A DNA stretch of 64,000 bases, taken from positions 372,001 through 436,000 of the forward strand of contig JAWPHD010000236.1 of assembly GCA_037043455.1 (NCBI GenBank), read 5' to 3'. This document shows positions 32,040-42,879 of this stretch, piece after piece. How positions within the stretch are numbered: position 1 is the first letter of the stretch; each line of letters starts with the position of its first letter. Made by a program: the position numbers and the translations under genes. The notes under the pieces were generated by a model. It worked only from the letters and a program-made list of their open reading frames with translations, was not told the origin of the DNA and made no database searches. The stretch is from Cyrtodaria siliqua. Its lineage: Eukaryota; Mollusca; Bivalvia; Adapedonta; Hiatellidae.

Positions 32040-34499
32040 ACGGAAGCTCGCGAGAACTATTCTGGAAAACAATTAACGGCCTTGACTTTGTATTGTTTTT
32101 GATAAACCGCATTACATGTCACTGGCATCAGAGTCATAAACATATATAAAACACACTCGGATGAATTTAAACGTTAATCATGGTTATGCATATCTACACA
32201 GTGAACGCAATCTACGTCAGTTTCGATTTCTGAAAAAGGCTCCCATTCCTCTTAAACTAGAGTAAAGTGATCTTTAGTCGGACTTGATATTGAGTCGGAC
32301 GATTTTGCCCGATTTGGTACTGTTTTTACGTTGCCACAAACACACATGAAGTGCACAGCAGAAACAGGGAACCAGTTTGATGTTCATTTAACCACTGGAA
32401 CTCAGCAAGAACTTCATATACAATATTGCTTGTTTCCAGTATGATTGCAAAGGAGGTATATGAAAACCTATTTTCCTTGATATTGAGTCGGATAAAGAAT
32501 CGAGTAAGCTCGTTTGCTGTTCTGAAGTTTCATCATGTATCACATGTTCGTGACATTAACATCAAAAATAAAAGAAAACAGAATGATCATTCATTTGTAC
32601 CATCAAATAGTGTCGACAAATGGACCCATTCTTTTATATTCTTACAAAATCACAGTGTCCGACTCGTGATCAAAATCGACCGACTCCATATCATTCTTTG
32701 GGTAGGGTCTATTTTGCCTTATAACATGCTGTTTCTACTTGCAAAACACATGTAAACAAGTGGTATATTTCCACGAGATACTGCCGTATTGAATTAAACC
32801 AAATCCGAAATGAATTATCGTGTGATATCGTATATCTGTGTCATTCTTTACAAAGGGTGTCCGAACTCGGGATCATTTAACCCAAAATCAACACAATCTT
32901 ACGTTGGTTTCAATTTCAGAAAGTGCTCCAATTCCACTTATGGCATTACACGGTATAAGTAATATTCAAATGGTGTTTGAACCGAAGAATTGTGATTTAT
33001 TTCAAGGATCGCATTTTGTATACGAAAAAACCGTGGAAAAAACAGTGTATTCAATAAGGCTACAGCAAGGGGTGCAAATAACGTTTCCAGTACATATAAG
33101 TAACCCATAGAGTAGAGTAGCCGGGTATTTTTTAGCAATACTTGTATAAAATATTAATAAAAAAGGATTAATAGTAGCTTGTATAGTAATAGTAGACCAG
33201 TTAAAATAACGGGGTGGGGGTGGGGTACTGTAGTCGTGATAATCTTAAAAAAATGATTGATTTTAGATCTAGGAAAGCATCAAAGATGAGCAAGGCTAGC
33301 CTCGGTCACCCAGCCTGCTGCTGATTTCTTGGATACGTTATGCAAGTAAGACAGCAGAGACAAACAGTAACAGGAAGTTGTCAGTGATGAACATTTTATT
33401 GTGATACACATCGTTAATGGATTCTGAATAGAATATTTTAATGTTGTAATATTCATAACAATGTAAACATGACAATGAACAAACAGAAAATAAAATCAAC
33501 TGATGGCAATTAAGATAACATATGGATTACATATACGTAAAAATCGCAGATTTTAATGTAACATTAGCTTGTGAAAGTAACGAATAGTGGGATGGGGAAT
33601 TTTCTGAAATTTTTGTTGATTTCCTTTGAGATTTTCATACAATGCATAGCAACAGTTTGTTATATGTGTTTATGACTCTGGTGCCAGTGGGAACAATCAA
33701 CTAATTTTATATACTATAAAAAATGATGTAGTGTCAAGTCGGCGGGGGTCAACTCGTGATGAAGTGTATTTACAGCTACAATTTAGAAATGCTAGTCCAT
33801 ATGATATATGTATATATTGTATGAATAAGTTGGTAGATCTTCAGAGAATAAAAGGCGTTAAATTTTGATTTTATCTAACTTAGTTCTAAATCATAATTGT
33901 ATACATTTATATTTAAGTGTTGACAACTGAAAAACCAAAACAGAACGAGCTGAGTGAAACATTATAAGGTATATGAGTGTTGTGAGATCAGTTCAAATTA
34001 AATATTGATCATCGGTTACAATCGGTTGGTGTCAACTGATCAATAATCAATAATAACTAGGTTTTATACTGTATAGAACATTGATGTTTTACATTATAGC
34101 TAATAAATGGTGTGATTTTTGCGTTATGTATGCGTAGAATTTAACAGTTTTACCCACTTGCTTTTTTTTGCTGGTAAAAATATTTAACTAGCAAAAATGC
34201 ATTCTTACTGGCATTTATCTGTAGGTCGAAGAGTCAGTAATTCTGTGCCTATGTCATTTTCCAGTTTCGTTATATGATCAATCTACAAATCATGCATACT
34301 TCGTACAGAAAAGATGAACTCTCAGTTTTTCGCACATTTTCTCAAATCAACTTGCAATTAACGAGTCTGGGAGTGCTAAATTCGAGCAATTTTATAACTA
34401 ACAAATATAGAATATTTACAGTACTGTAAATATAATACCTACTAATCTGGAAGTCATTTTAGCAAGTAGAGCTGGTCTTCTGCTAGAAAATTGTCAAGT
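32040..34499. other. No gene seen
   Basis: About 2.5 kb of AT-rich sequence. The frames at 32,426-32,755 and 32,838-33,110 have no recognisable domain. A loosely repeated pair, TTTCGATTTCTGAAAAAGGC (32,220) and TTTCAATTTCAGAAAGTGCT (32,906), suggests an old duplication. Confidence 0.4.
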
Positions 34500-35100
34500 T
34501 ATGGATGACGAGTTGTCCGTTGTCGTCTGTTAACTTTTACCTTGTACACGACAGCAACTTTATTTTTTATCGGATCTTAACCAAACTTTGCCAGATTATT
34601 AATATCATTGAAAGATCAGATGATTTCGAAAACCAGCGGGACTGGACCAGTAACAGGAGTAATGGCCCTTGATTTTCTGAAATATGCTATATTTTGCCTC
34701 GTTAACGCAATCGGGCCTTCATTTTTCATCCAATATTTTCCAAACTTTGCTAGATTGTTGATATCAGTAAAAGCTTGGACGAGTTAAAAAACAAGCTATA
34801 TCGGACCTCTAACACCAGAGTCATGGTCCTTGTTCAATAATTGGTATATACACTGGAAACCCCATGGATCACCGGTTCAAATCTCACTTGAGTCATTTTT
34901 TTTTTTTTTTTTATTATTTTTTATTTTTATTTTTATTTATATTTTTTTCTCTCATAAGAAGGTTCATGGGTTCAATTTTTCTGTAATTGGGAGTATGGGG
35001 CCCTTTGTTGCTGAAAAATGCCATATTATGCCTTATGAACACTCCAGCCCTACATTTTGCATTTGATCTTTACCAAACTTGGCCCGATTGTTATTTCAAA
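34500..35100. repeat. Old dispersed repeat with internal sub-repeats
   Basis: CAAACTTTGCCAGATTATTAA (34,582) recurs as CAAACTTTGCTAGATTGTTG (34,741) and, more decayed, as CAAACTTGGCCCGATTGTT (35,073). Between the second and third is a T-rich stretch (34,898-34,955) preceded by GGTTCAAATCTC, a B-box-like word. That suggests a short retroposon with a T-rich tract inserted into the repeat. Confidence 0.5.
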
Positions 35101-35443
35101 ATCGATATCGTATCGACTGAGGAGAATCAATGATATATCGATATCGGTTTATCGATAACAGCCTAGAAACTAGTTTAATACTACTTCATCTGAACATTCC
35201 ACTTCCCCTCCCCAACCACATACAACATTTAGCCAGTAGAGAGATACATGCCCTCTTGTTTTATCATCGTTTTACAATCAAATTCAAACTATCTAGCTGT
35301 AACAATGAGGTAAAAACTATTTGAAAGAACTCGTAAACTCCCATTTGTTTCGGCTAAATAACTAATTATAAATTACTGGATAGCCATGCAAAAAATAGTT
35401 TTTTTCAACAGTTAACCTTGTCTTGTCTAAATATATATTTAAG

Positions 35444-35934
35444 ATGATAAGCCAGCAATAGAAGCATTTACCAGAAAGTGCAACAAGAACGTTAAGGAGA
35501 TCAAAGAGACAGGACCTCTATCTCAACCACCTGTGTTTTTGTTCAGCACGCCCCTTGGTGAATCGGAGGAACAATCAGGCGTACAGCCCCCTCACACACA
35601 CACACACAAAGCAAGAGTACTGCTGTAACGGAGCAAACAAATACTTCTGGAACAAAAACTGTAAGCAAAAAAAGAGAAGAAACCGTGAAGAAAGGTGGAG
35701 CAAAAGAGTCGGCTGCAAAAGAAAAAGTCCAGAAAGGTTTGAACTCAAACAAGGCCGCTGCACTTAAGGTGCAAAGCAAAATATCGTTGACGAGCAGATT
35801 ACGAGTGAATGTAAAAAGTGTTATGTTGGGACAGTTTAAAAAGCCTTCGGCATCCAAGGAACGATCACCAGTGCAAACGTGGAACATCTGTAAAGCAGTA
35901 GATAGTGGAAGGCGGAATGATGATAATGGACATG
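35444..35934 (+). CDS. Exon 1 of an unrecognised gene, frameshifted in a CA repeat
   Basis: Behind an acceptor-like TATTTAAG the sequence reads DKPAIEAFTRKCNKNVKEI ... PLGESEEQSGVQPP, then runs into a (CA)n tract at 35,594-35,609. The continuation is in a different frame: KSTAVTEQTNTSGTKTVS, a lysine- and serine-rich stretch, and NVKSVMLGQFKKPSASKE to DNGHG. It ends CATG|GTAAG, a good donor. The phase (one base) fits the acceptor at 36,714. The frame change at the CA tract is either microsatellite slippage in this allele or a sign that the gene is dead. No family recognised; low-complexity composition suggests a disordered region. Confidence 0.5.
35592..35609. repeat. (CA)n microsatellite within the exon
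   Basis: CACACACACACACACA sits where the exon's frame changes. Length variation here would restore or break the frame. Confidence 0.85.
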
Positions 35935-36713
35935 GTAAGATGTCAGATTAGGGTTTCATCCCAAGTCATCTCTATTACTTAAAAAAACACTTGACCATCT
36001 AGATTTTAAGTTTTGTTCTTCATCAAGCTTTGCATATGTTTTGCCATTGACCATATGAAAAAGCACTTCTCATAATGTATCTTCTGTCAAGTTAATTTAC
36101 TAAGTTTTCAGCCTTTTAAAAGGACAATGTCCGTAACTTTTAGCTAATAAAACAAACAATAAGTACACTGACAAACATAGCACACCAACCATTTTTGAAT
36201 ATTTATTAAATAAAACCAAGATTGTTTGACGGAATTCATTAGCGGTACGAAACATTGTACCGCCTTGTAGGGTTGAACTCGTAAACTACACTAACATTAC
36301 ACTCCGGAGTTGTTACAGTCGACCTCGCTCAAAACTGAGCTAAACTTGCTGCTTGTTTTAAGTAAGGCATATTATATAGAAAATCTAATGCGCTAACGGA
36401 TGTCACGTGGTCTGCAGAAAATGTAAATAATGGGAGTCCCACATTGTTTACAAAGAATAAATAAAGCTTTCTTTTCATTTTTTACTACCTTATTTGCATC
36501 AGTTACAGTATAATTTATGTACATGCCCATTTTAACAAATATGATTAATATTTTTTTTATGATGGTTTGGTTTGAGTGCATGGCTCTTAATAGTCATTTG
36601 TAAAATCAATTATTTAAAACGGGTGTAAATTCCCTAATTATTAAAATATGTATACAGCGCTGTGGGATACAGTTTTAGTGCTAAAACGTGGTGTGCATTC
36701 ATTTTTTCTACAG
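35935..36713. other. Probable intron 1
   Basis: Starts GTAAG and ends TTTTTTCTACAG. AT-rich, with no repeat recognised. Confidence 0.5.
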
Positions 36714-36835
36714 ATGTTCCAACGCCAGAGTTTTTAGACCTTTTCCGGCTATTGGTCAAACCTGAGGTACAGGACTATGTTAGAAAGTTCTTGGAGCATT
36801 TTACAGATTCGGAGACAAACGATGAAGGCTACCAG
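36714..36835 (+). CDS. Exon 2 of the unrecognised gene
   Basis: 122 bases between CTACAG and GTAGG. Joined to the last base of exon 1 it reads D-VPTPEFLDLFRLLVKPE, then QDYVRKFLEHFTDSETND and EGYQ, with no stop and ending in phase 0. The pattern of leucine, phenylalanine and charged residues suggests two amphipathic helices. No known domain recognised. Both splice borders and phases fit their neighbours, which is the main argument that this is a real gene or a recent relic. Confidence 0.6.
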
Positions 36836-37365
36836 GTAGGTTAGGAGCAACAAATAAGTTTTTGAAAGATATTTGGGTATTACCCTATATTTTGTTTTAT
36901 ATTGGAGGTGGCAAGTCGAATTAAACCTGACTAGTGCATAACCCTTCGTTTTCATTTTAATTGAGTTTTTATACTACTATCAACCATGAAAATCTTTTTC
37001 CCAAGTCTATCAGAAGGTTTTTGTCAGGCTCGTTAAAGTATCTCAGCACAACAATTACAATGTCGTCAGGATATTGGTGTGTAATTAAGTATGTCTGTGC
37101 GCCAGACTTTCATTTATTTAAAGTATAATATGCATCTAACATCATGTGCAAACAATTTGGTTGCTGCACATGCCCTACTTTGGACGAAATGTAAGATGCT
37201 ACAACATATTGTTCCTTTCACCAAACTCAACCAGAATGTTCCTTATGTGCATCTTACAAGTGCACAATTTTGGGTACATGTAGCTGTGACCTACTTTGGT
37301 ATTGATCAAGTTTAGCATCAATATTATATATTTTCTTTGAAATATGCTGTGTAATCTAATTGCAG
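36836..37365. other. Probable intron 2
   Basis: Starts GTAGG and ends CTAATTGCAG, with a pyrimidine-rich end. No repeat recognised. Confidence 0.5.
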
Positions 37366-37854
37366 GGAACACAGTATTCCGATGAGTTCGACTTTTCGAT
37401 AGACCCACCATCCCATGGTCACTTGCATATACCATATGATCAACCTATTCAGGATACATTATGTGCTCCCGCCTTAATTCCATTAAGCGATGGGAAAGCT
37501 TATATTAGCAGGTTTTTACATTTCGAAAATAAAACATGTTTGGAAACATTTTTTACTGCAAATATGTGATAACCTGTTTACAATTACCTATTAAATGTTT
37601 TAATTTTACAATATGCAAACTGTTTATGCCGAAATGAAGGTTTTATTTCATACCCCAGCCAACCCAGTTTTCGCTTCTTGGAGAAGGGGTTTAATGGGGT
37701 ATGAAAGTTAATACTCAGACCACGTAATGCCTTAGCCATGTCTCATACCCCATCTGATCCTCAAAACACAACTATTATCAGCATTCGCATACCCTGTTCA
37801 GTAGCACTGGACACACCTACCTCAACTCTGAATATATTTTCAATTAAACGTTAA
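37366..37854 (+). pseudogene. Exon 3 of the unrecognised gene, split by a MITE
   Basis: Behind TTGCAG the frame reads GTQYSDEFDFSIDPPSHGHL and IPYDQPIQD, then enters a 273-bp MITE (37,457-37,729), where it meets a TGA at 37,567. Behind the MITE the host frame resumes exactly (LAMSHTPSDPQNTT ... IRIPCSVALDTPTSTLN) to a TAA at 37,852. Without the MITE the exon would be 71 codons plus stop. Copy A (2008-2175) carries the same stretch uninterrupted, proving the insertion. With the frame change in exon 1 this copy is probably inactive. Product unknown. Confidence 0.6.
37457..37729 (-). mobile_element. MITE, CATTACGTGGTCC family, copy 3, inside exon 3
   Basis: 273 bp, inverted relative to copies 1 and 2, from CATTATGTGCTCC to GACCACGTAATG. 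It lies between GGATA and CCTTAG of the exon. The empty site in copy A reads GGAATACCTCAG, so no target-site duplication remains (or the ends define it differently). Confidence 0.92.
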
Positions 37855-38063
37855 AAAACGTTGAAATACTGCAAACTAAACCGAAACAGCCCTACAGTAC
37901 CCACATGAGGTTTCTTTACAGTCAATTGGATGGGAAAGAAGAACAACCAGTATGTCCACTGTAAACAAAATTGAGTGTACTAACAACATTAATAAAAAAA
38001 TATAGATTTATTTAGTCGCTATTATAACTGGTTATTATCATGAACATTTTTTTATTTCAGGGT

Positions 38064-38289
38064 ATGGTTAAAAAATTTTTTTTATTTTTTTTTATTTTTA
38101 TATTTTTTATTGAATATATATATATATGTATAACATTAACAAACATACAATATATGAAATGTGTCTTCACATGCTATCTTATTTCGTGTTTTTATTTTAA
38201 GCCACATAATATAAACACAACTATATAACAACCATCCATTTAGATGGTCTTCATTCATTCATTCATTCATTCATTCATTCATGGTTAAA
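38064..38289 (+). mobile_element. 208-bp retroposon with 9-bp target duplication
   Basis: ATGGTTAAA stands at 38,064-38,072 and again at 38,281-38,289; copy A has it once (2567). The insert (38,073-38,280) starts with a T-rich tract and ends with the small hairpin ACCATC...GATGGT, followed by seven to eight ATTC units. A simple-repeat tail, 3' hairpin and target duplication are features of a LINE-mobilised short element. No tRNA head is visible. Confidence 0.85.
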
Positions 38290-38472
38290 TTAGTTGATTG
38301 CTATCCTGTAACGGTAAGGAGAGAAGACGGCACAGCAAGCAGCCCGAAAGAAGCTAGACAAAACCCCAAGATACACTTTGTGCCTGAAGCTCATTTACGC
38401 ACTATTTTCCTTTTAGGAATTGGCCCAATCACGAGGACAGGGATTGGGGCATCGGAAAGCAGGAGATCATAG
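38281..38472 (+). CDS. Coding-like segment, product unknown
   Basis: 63 codons: MVKLVDCYPVTVRREDGTAS, PKEARQNPKIHFVPEAHL and RTIFLLGIGPITRTGIGASE. Before the retroposon inserted, it stood directly behind an acceptor-like TTTATTTCAGGGT, so it may have been an internal exon of the gene upstream, and its ATG is not necessarily a start. The copy-A version has lost the frame. No domain recognised. Confidence 0.35.
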   Translation: MVKLVDCYPVTVRREDGTASSPKEARQNPKIHFVPEAHLRTIFLLGIGPITRTGIGASESRRS

Positions 38473-39916
38473 GCCAGTCCTTGACCCAGTAAAGAACAGG
38501 CGATAAAAGGTACTAGATTTGTCCTCTTAATCATATTCGGCAAATCTTAAAAAAATAATTAATTTCCGAACTCTGAACTCTCACCAGTGTGTGGAAAGGA
38601 TTAAAACAATTAATATACTTAAAATTCACACAATTGAAAATTATTCCAAAATATATACAATACTATAAACAAAAAAACAAACAAACACAGAACTGGTACC
38701 AAAATGAGCCTTTCTTCAAGAGGTTGCATAGAAACAGTCATTCCTGTGTTATGGCTTGCCTAAACATTAATTTATTTGCTGAATGAATTGTTAAACAGCT
38801 CAAGACATTGTATGGGTAATTTCGCGCCACCACAATGATTTCCAAATATCTCCATTCATACCTTTTTCTATTAATTTAAATGTTTGTTAATATTTTTTCT
38901 TTGAAAACACTTTTAGTACAGTTTACTCTTATATTTTGGCTATAACTGTATTTGAACATGTTATTGATACTTGCAGCTCATCATGTGTTTAACAGTTTTG
39001 GATGTAAATTTTAAAAGTGAAGTACAAAGGGTATGCAATTACAAGCGGTAAACACGATGTTGGGCATTGACCCGGTGATAGTTTATATCTGAAGAAATCC
39101 TTCTTAGAATATATTCAACCCTCCATTTCCTTGTTGATTTATTTGCATGATAATGTAAGTTTCCCAGTATTCTAACGACGTTTGAATTTTTAATAGGTTG
39201 TCAATATCCGCACTTTACTATGGAATGGACATGGAGAACCATTGACGCTATTAATACATTTAAGATTGAATAACCGATATAAAATAAGACAACAGCTATG
39301 ACTGGCGCGCAGGTAATTAGTCTTTTAAGAAGACGTCACGCGTTAGGCTTCAACCAATGAAATAACGTTAATCAAAGATATGATAATGAGGTTAGAAATA
39401 TATTTGTATCATATGTATTGATACAGCGAATGCTTTACCTATATGTACTGGAACTGACTGTCAGTTGATAACTAAACGCTGTTATCAGGATATGTAGCTA
39501 CATATATATTAAAACATAGTGTATTGGTGTTGTGCGGTGGGGTTGGGTGAGGGACCGGGCGGGGGCTCATTAGGTTTTTCTAGATTTTTTAGAATTAAGA
39601 AATATCATATTAAACAAAATATGTAGAAAGCACCGTTTTGTTCAGGTCTGAACATTAAAGTCACTGTATAGTATGAATAGAATCGTGCATAACATGATCA
39701 AATTAAGTCTGGACAGCACCATTCCTGTACACACTGAAATTCCTTGAAAGATATGGGACACTTGGTCTAATTCATTAATTTTAAGCCATTTCGTACAGAA
39801 AAAAATATTTATAGTCAATTTTAAGTCGGATGCCTTTACCCCCTCGAAAAGTCTGACGTAACCCACCTCACTCATCGTAGCAAACAATCAAAAAAAGCAA
39901 ATGGCAGCATTTGGTG

Positions 39917-40205
39917 TGTGTCTTTAATCTTGTCTTGTCGTACCCCTACTGTAACGGTTTGTTCTTATGTTGCTTTGGATTCTGCCGAGTGCTTACTTTG
40001 TGGCTTTCTAGGCTTTTGTTTTTATATTATATATACATGATAATTTATCTTTTCTTTGCCACTGACCGTTCCAAGGCTGTAGCCCTGTTGTCTGTTATGT
40101 TTGTGGTATCATATATTGCCTTTTAATCATCTGTGTTGTTTCTGTGTGTGTTTGTGGTTGACTGTGGTCCTGGAATGCTACATTTTCTGTTCGATTTGCA
40201 TATCT
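39917..40205 (+). mobile_element. 3' tail of a Penelope-like element (copy B)
   Basis: Counterpart of 8640-8945, with TCTTTAATCTTGTCTTGTCG, TTTGCCACTGACCGTTCC, AAGGCTGTAGCCCTGTTG and TTCTGTTCGATTTGCATA. Because both duplicated copies carry it, its insertion predates the A/B duplication. Confidence 0.65.
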
Positions 40206-40573
40206 ACTTATACTAAAGCAACATCATATTTTAAATTCATTCCATAATATAATACACAACGTATGGCTAGTTAAAGCATTAACACGTTTATATAGTTTAT
40301 CTTATTGGATCGCAAACATTATTGTGAAATGACTTGTAACTTAATAATTAACGGATATTACTTTATCTCGTATGGTATTGTACAAGTCATGCAATACATA
40401 TTAAGAAAACCAGGCAGATGTTACTCATCATTATTTATAACCTTTAGCAGTGACAGTCTTACGCAAAACAACTATCAACTCTGCTGAATATTTATTTTGC
40501 ATATCACCCCATTCAAAGAGAATAAGACAATAACCGACCGTATGCAAATGTAAAGAGGCAGAACAGTCCTATA

Positions 40574-41564
40574 GGAGAGGTGTTCAATTTATAACGTAAC
40601 ACTTTTGTTTAAGATGTTATTTGTCAGCGGAAATGATCATCATAAAACATGCGTGATTTAATGTTCTGAAACTGTTATGCATTTAAAAGTAATCTACAAG
40701 TTCACGCGGTTCGCTTTAAATTACATTTTGAATTAGGTACCCACTAGTTTCCAATTTTAAACCTATATCTTTCTATTGCGTAGAGTTTACCTTAAATCAA
40801 ATAATTTCACTAAATGCATATCGTAATTTGAATGTGATCGTATGCTTTATTTTAAGCCAAACATATAAATGTTGAATTAAAAGTTCGAATTTTAGGACAC
40901 TGTCAGTTTGCTAGTATGTTACCCATGCTTTTATACCAAAATAAGCATTTTATTCATATTTTATGAGACAAAAAAATGAATAGTTTTTGTTGCTGTATTA
41001 TCACATACCATATAAAGATATATTTAGGTCAAAGTTTATGTTTTCATCATTATTTGCAAATATGTGTGTTTCGCCCCTAAATATTAAGTTATATATTATT
41101 TAAGAAAGTAACGAAACTTAGTTTTTATAGAGGAGGACATCATAATAATGCCTGCAGTTGATGTTTCGAACTGGACGTTTTTATAGACGTAATCATTTTC
41201 AAAGTTTTTGTTCAGGTTAATTTTCACTGAAATCGTGAAAACCGACAATTGAAAGAGCAAAAAAATGCATATTCCATTTTTTTAAATTCACACATGGACA
41301 TATCAGACTACTTTTACCTTAAACGACAAATCACGAGCTACATTTTTAAATTTGTTTTGCCGTTACTTTATATAATTGAAGATTTTTGCTTCAAAATGTC
41401 ATTCTGTACCATTTTACAAAAATACGGATGCAGCAAAACTAGGAATCACATAATAGTTATATGCCATAATGTTTTATATCGAAAGAACATATTCGGCGAG
41501 ACTGTCAAGATGTTTGAATCAGGTACAAAATGAAAGTGTTACGTTATAAGTTGAACACCTCTCG
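40574..41564. mobile_element. 991-bp DNA transposon with inverted ends, TA target
   Basis: The left end GAGAGGTGTTCAATTTATAA is mirrored at the right (TTATAAGTTGAACACCTCTC), and the match continues inward through CGTAACACTTT/AAAGTGTTACG, about 30 bp. TA (perhaps TATA) flanks both sides, as in Tc1/mariner elements, and the ends resemble mariner ends. Copy A has an uninterrupted CTATCTAGTCC there. The one longer frame inside (41,249-41,533) does not look like a transposase, so this is a non-autonomous or gutted copy. It sits directly before the tRNA-like element that leads the satellite. Confidence 0.85.
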
Positions 41565-41809
41565 TATAGCCCAGTGGTAAGAGCACTGGGCCCACAACCG
41601 GAAGGTCGTTGGTTCAAAACCCGCCGGATGCTAGTCTGTCAGTATAATGGTTCAGTAATGCATTGCTTATCTTTTATCACCATTCGGCAAAACTCCACCT
41701 TCTCGGCCCTCAAATTTGCTCCAGCAGTACCTCGTTGCTGTCTTGTGACGATGTTAATTCACTGAAAGAAGGAACGCTGTAGACAGAAATTCTTTGGTTC
41801 ATATCAAGC
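41565..41809 (+). mobile_element. tRNA-headed short element preceding the satellite (copy B)
   Basis: A-box-like TAGCCCAGTGGTAAGAGC and B box GGTTCAAAACC, with CTGG...CCGG able to form an anticodon-type stem but around an eight-base loop, and unpaired acceptor ends. This is tRNA-derived and not a tRNA gene. The body runs through TTCTCGGCCCTCAAATTTGC and CTCGTTGCTGTCTTGTGACG to about 41,809, where the satellite starts. Copy A (9277-9530) matches throughout. Confidence 0.65.
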
Positions 41810-42879
41810 GCATCTGAATTTTGCAGTGGCCAGTAGTCTAGTAGTGGCATCTGAAGTATGCAGTGGCCAGTAGTCTGGTAGTGGCATCTGAAGTATGCAG
41901 TTGTCAGTAGTCTGGTAGTGACATCTGAAGTATGCAGTTGTCAGTAGTCTAGTAGTGGCATCTGAAGTATGCAGTTGTCAGTAGTCTGGTAGTGACATCT
42001 GAAGTATGCAGTGGCCAGTAGTCTGGTAGTGGCATCTGAAGTATGCAGTGGCCAGTAGTCTAGTAGTGGCATCTGAAGTATGCAGTGGCCAGTAGTCTGG
42101 TAGTGGCATCTGAAGTATGCAGTGGCCAGTAGTCTGGTAGTGGCATCTGAAGTATGCAGTTGTCAGTAGTCTGGTAGTGGCATCTGAAGTATGCAGTTGC
42201 CAGTAGTCTAGTAGTGGCATCTGAAGTATGCAGTGGCCAGTAGTCTGGTAGTGGCATCTGAAGTATGCAGTTGTCAGTAGTCTAGTAGTGGCATCTGAAG
42301 TATGCAGTTGCCAGTAGTCTAGTAGTGGCATCTGAAGTATGCAGTTGCCAGTAGTCTGGTAGTGACATCTGAAGTATGCAGTGGCCAGTAGTCTAGTAGT
42401 GGCATCTGAAGTATGCAGTTGCCAGAAGTCTAGTAGTGGCATCTGAAGTATGCAGTGGCCAGTAGTCTGGTAGTGGCATCTGAAGTATGCAGTGGCCAGT
42501 AGTCTGGTAGTGGCATCTGAAGTATGCAGTTGCCAGTAGTCTAGTAGTGGCATCTGAAGTATGCAGTGGCCAGTAGTCTAGTAGTGGCATCTAAAGTATG
42601 CAGTGGCCAGTAGTCTAGTAGTGGCATCTGAAGTATGCAGTGGCCAGTAGTCTAGTAGTGGCATCTGAAGTATGCAGTGGCCAGTAGTCTAGTAGTGGTA
42701 TCTGAAGTATGCAGTGGTCAGTAGTCTAGTAATGGCATCTAAAGTATGCAGTTGGCAGTAGTCTGGTAGTGGCATCTGAAGTATGCAGTGGCCAGTAGTC
42801 TGGTAGTGGCATCTGAAGTATGCAGTTGCCAGTAGTCTAGTAGTGGCATCTGAAGTATGCAGTGGCCAGTAGTCTATTA

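Larger units (their letters stand above)
37413..41830. repeat. Duplicated locus, copy B
   Basis: Partner of 2007-9571; the block-by-block alignment is given there. It differs by holding a MITE (37,457), a 208-bp retroposon (38,073), a 991-bp DNA transposon (40,574) and the first bases of the satellite. The two copies retain the tRNA-like element and the first satellite unit at the same end. Confidence 0.8.

Noticed and set aside
32426..32755. 109-codon open frame as a gene
   Set aside because: No recognisable domain, repeat relation or splice context; the length is within what AT-rich sequence of this size gives by chance.
35543..35887. Minus-strand 114-codon frame
   Set aside because: It lies opposite exon 1, whose splice borders and phase support the plus strand.
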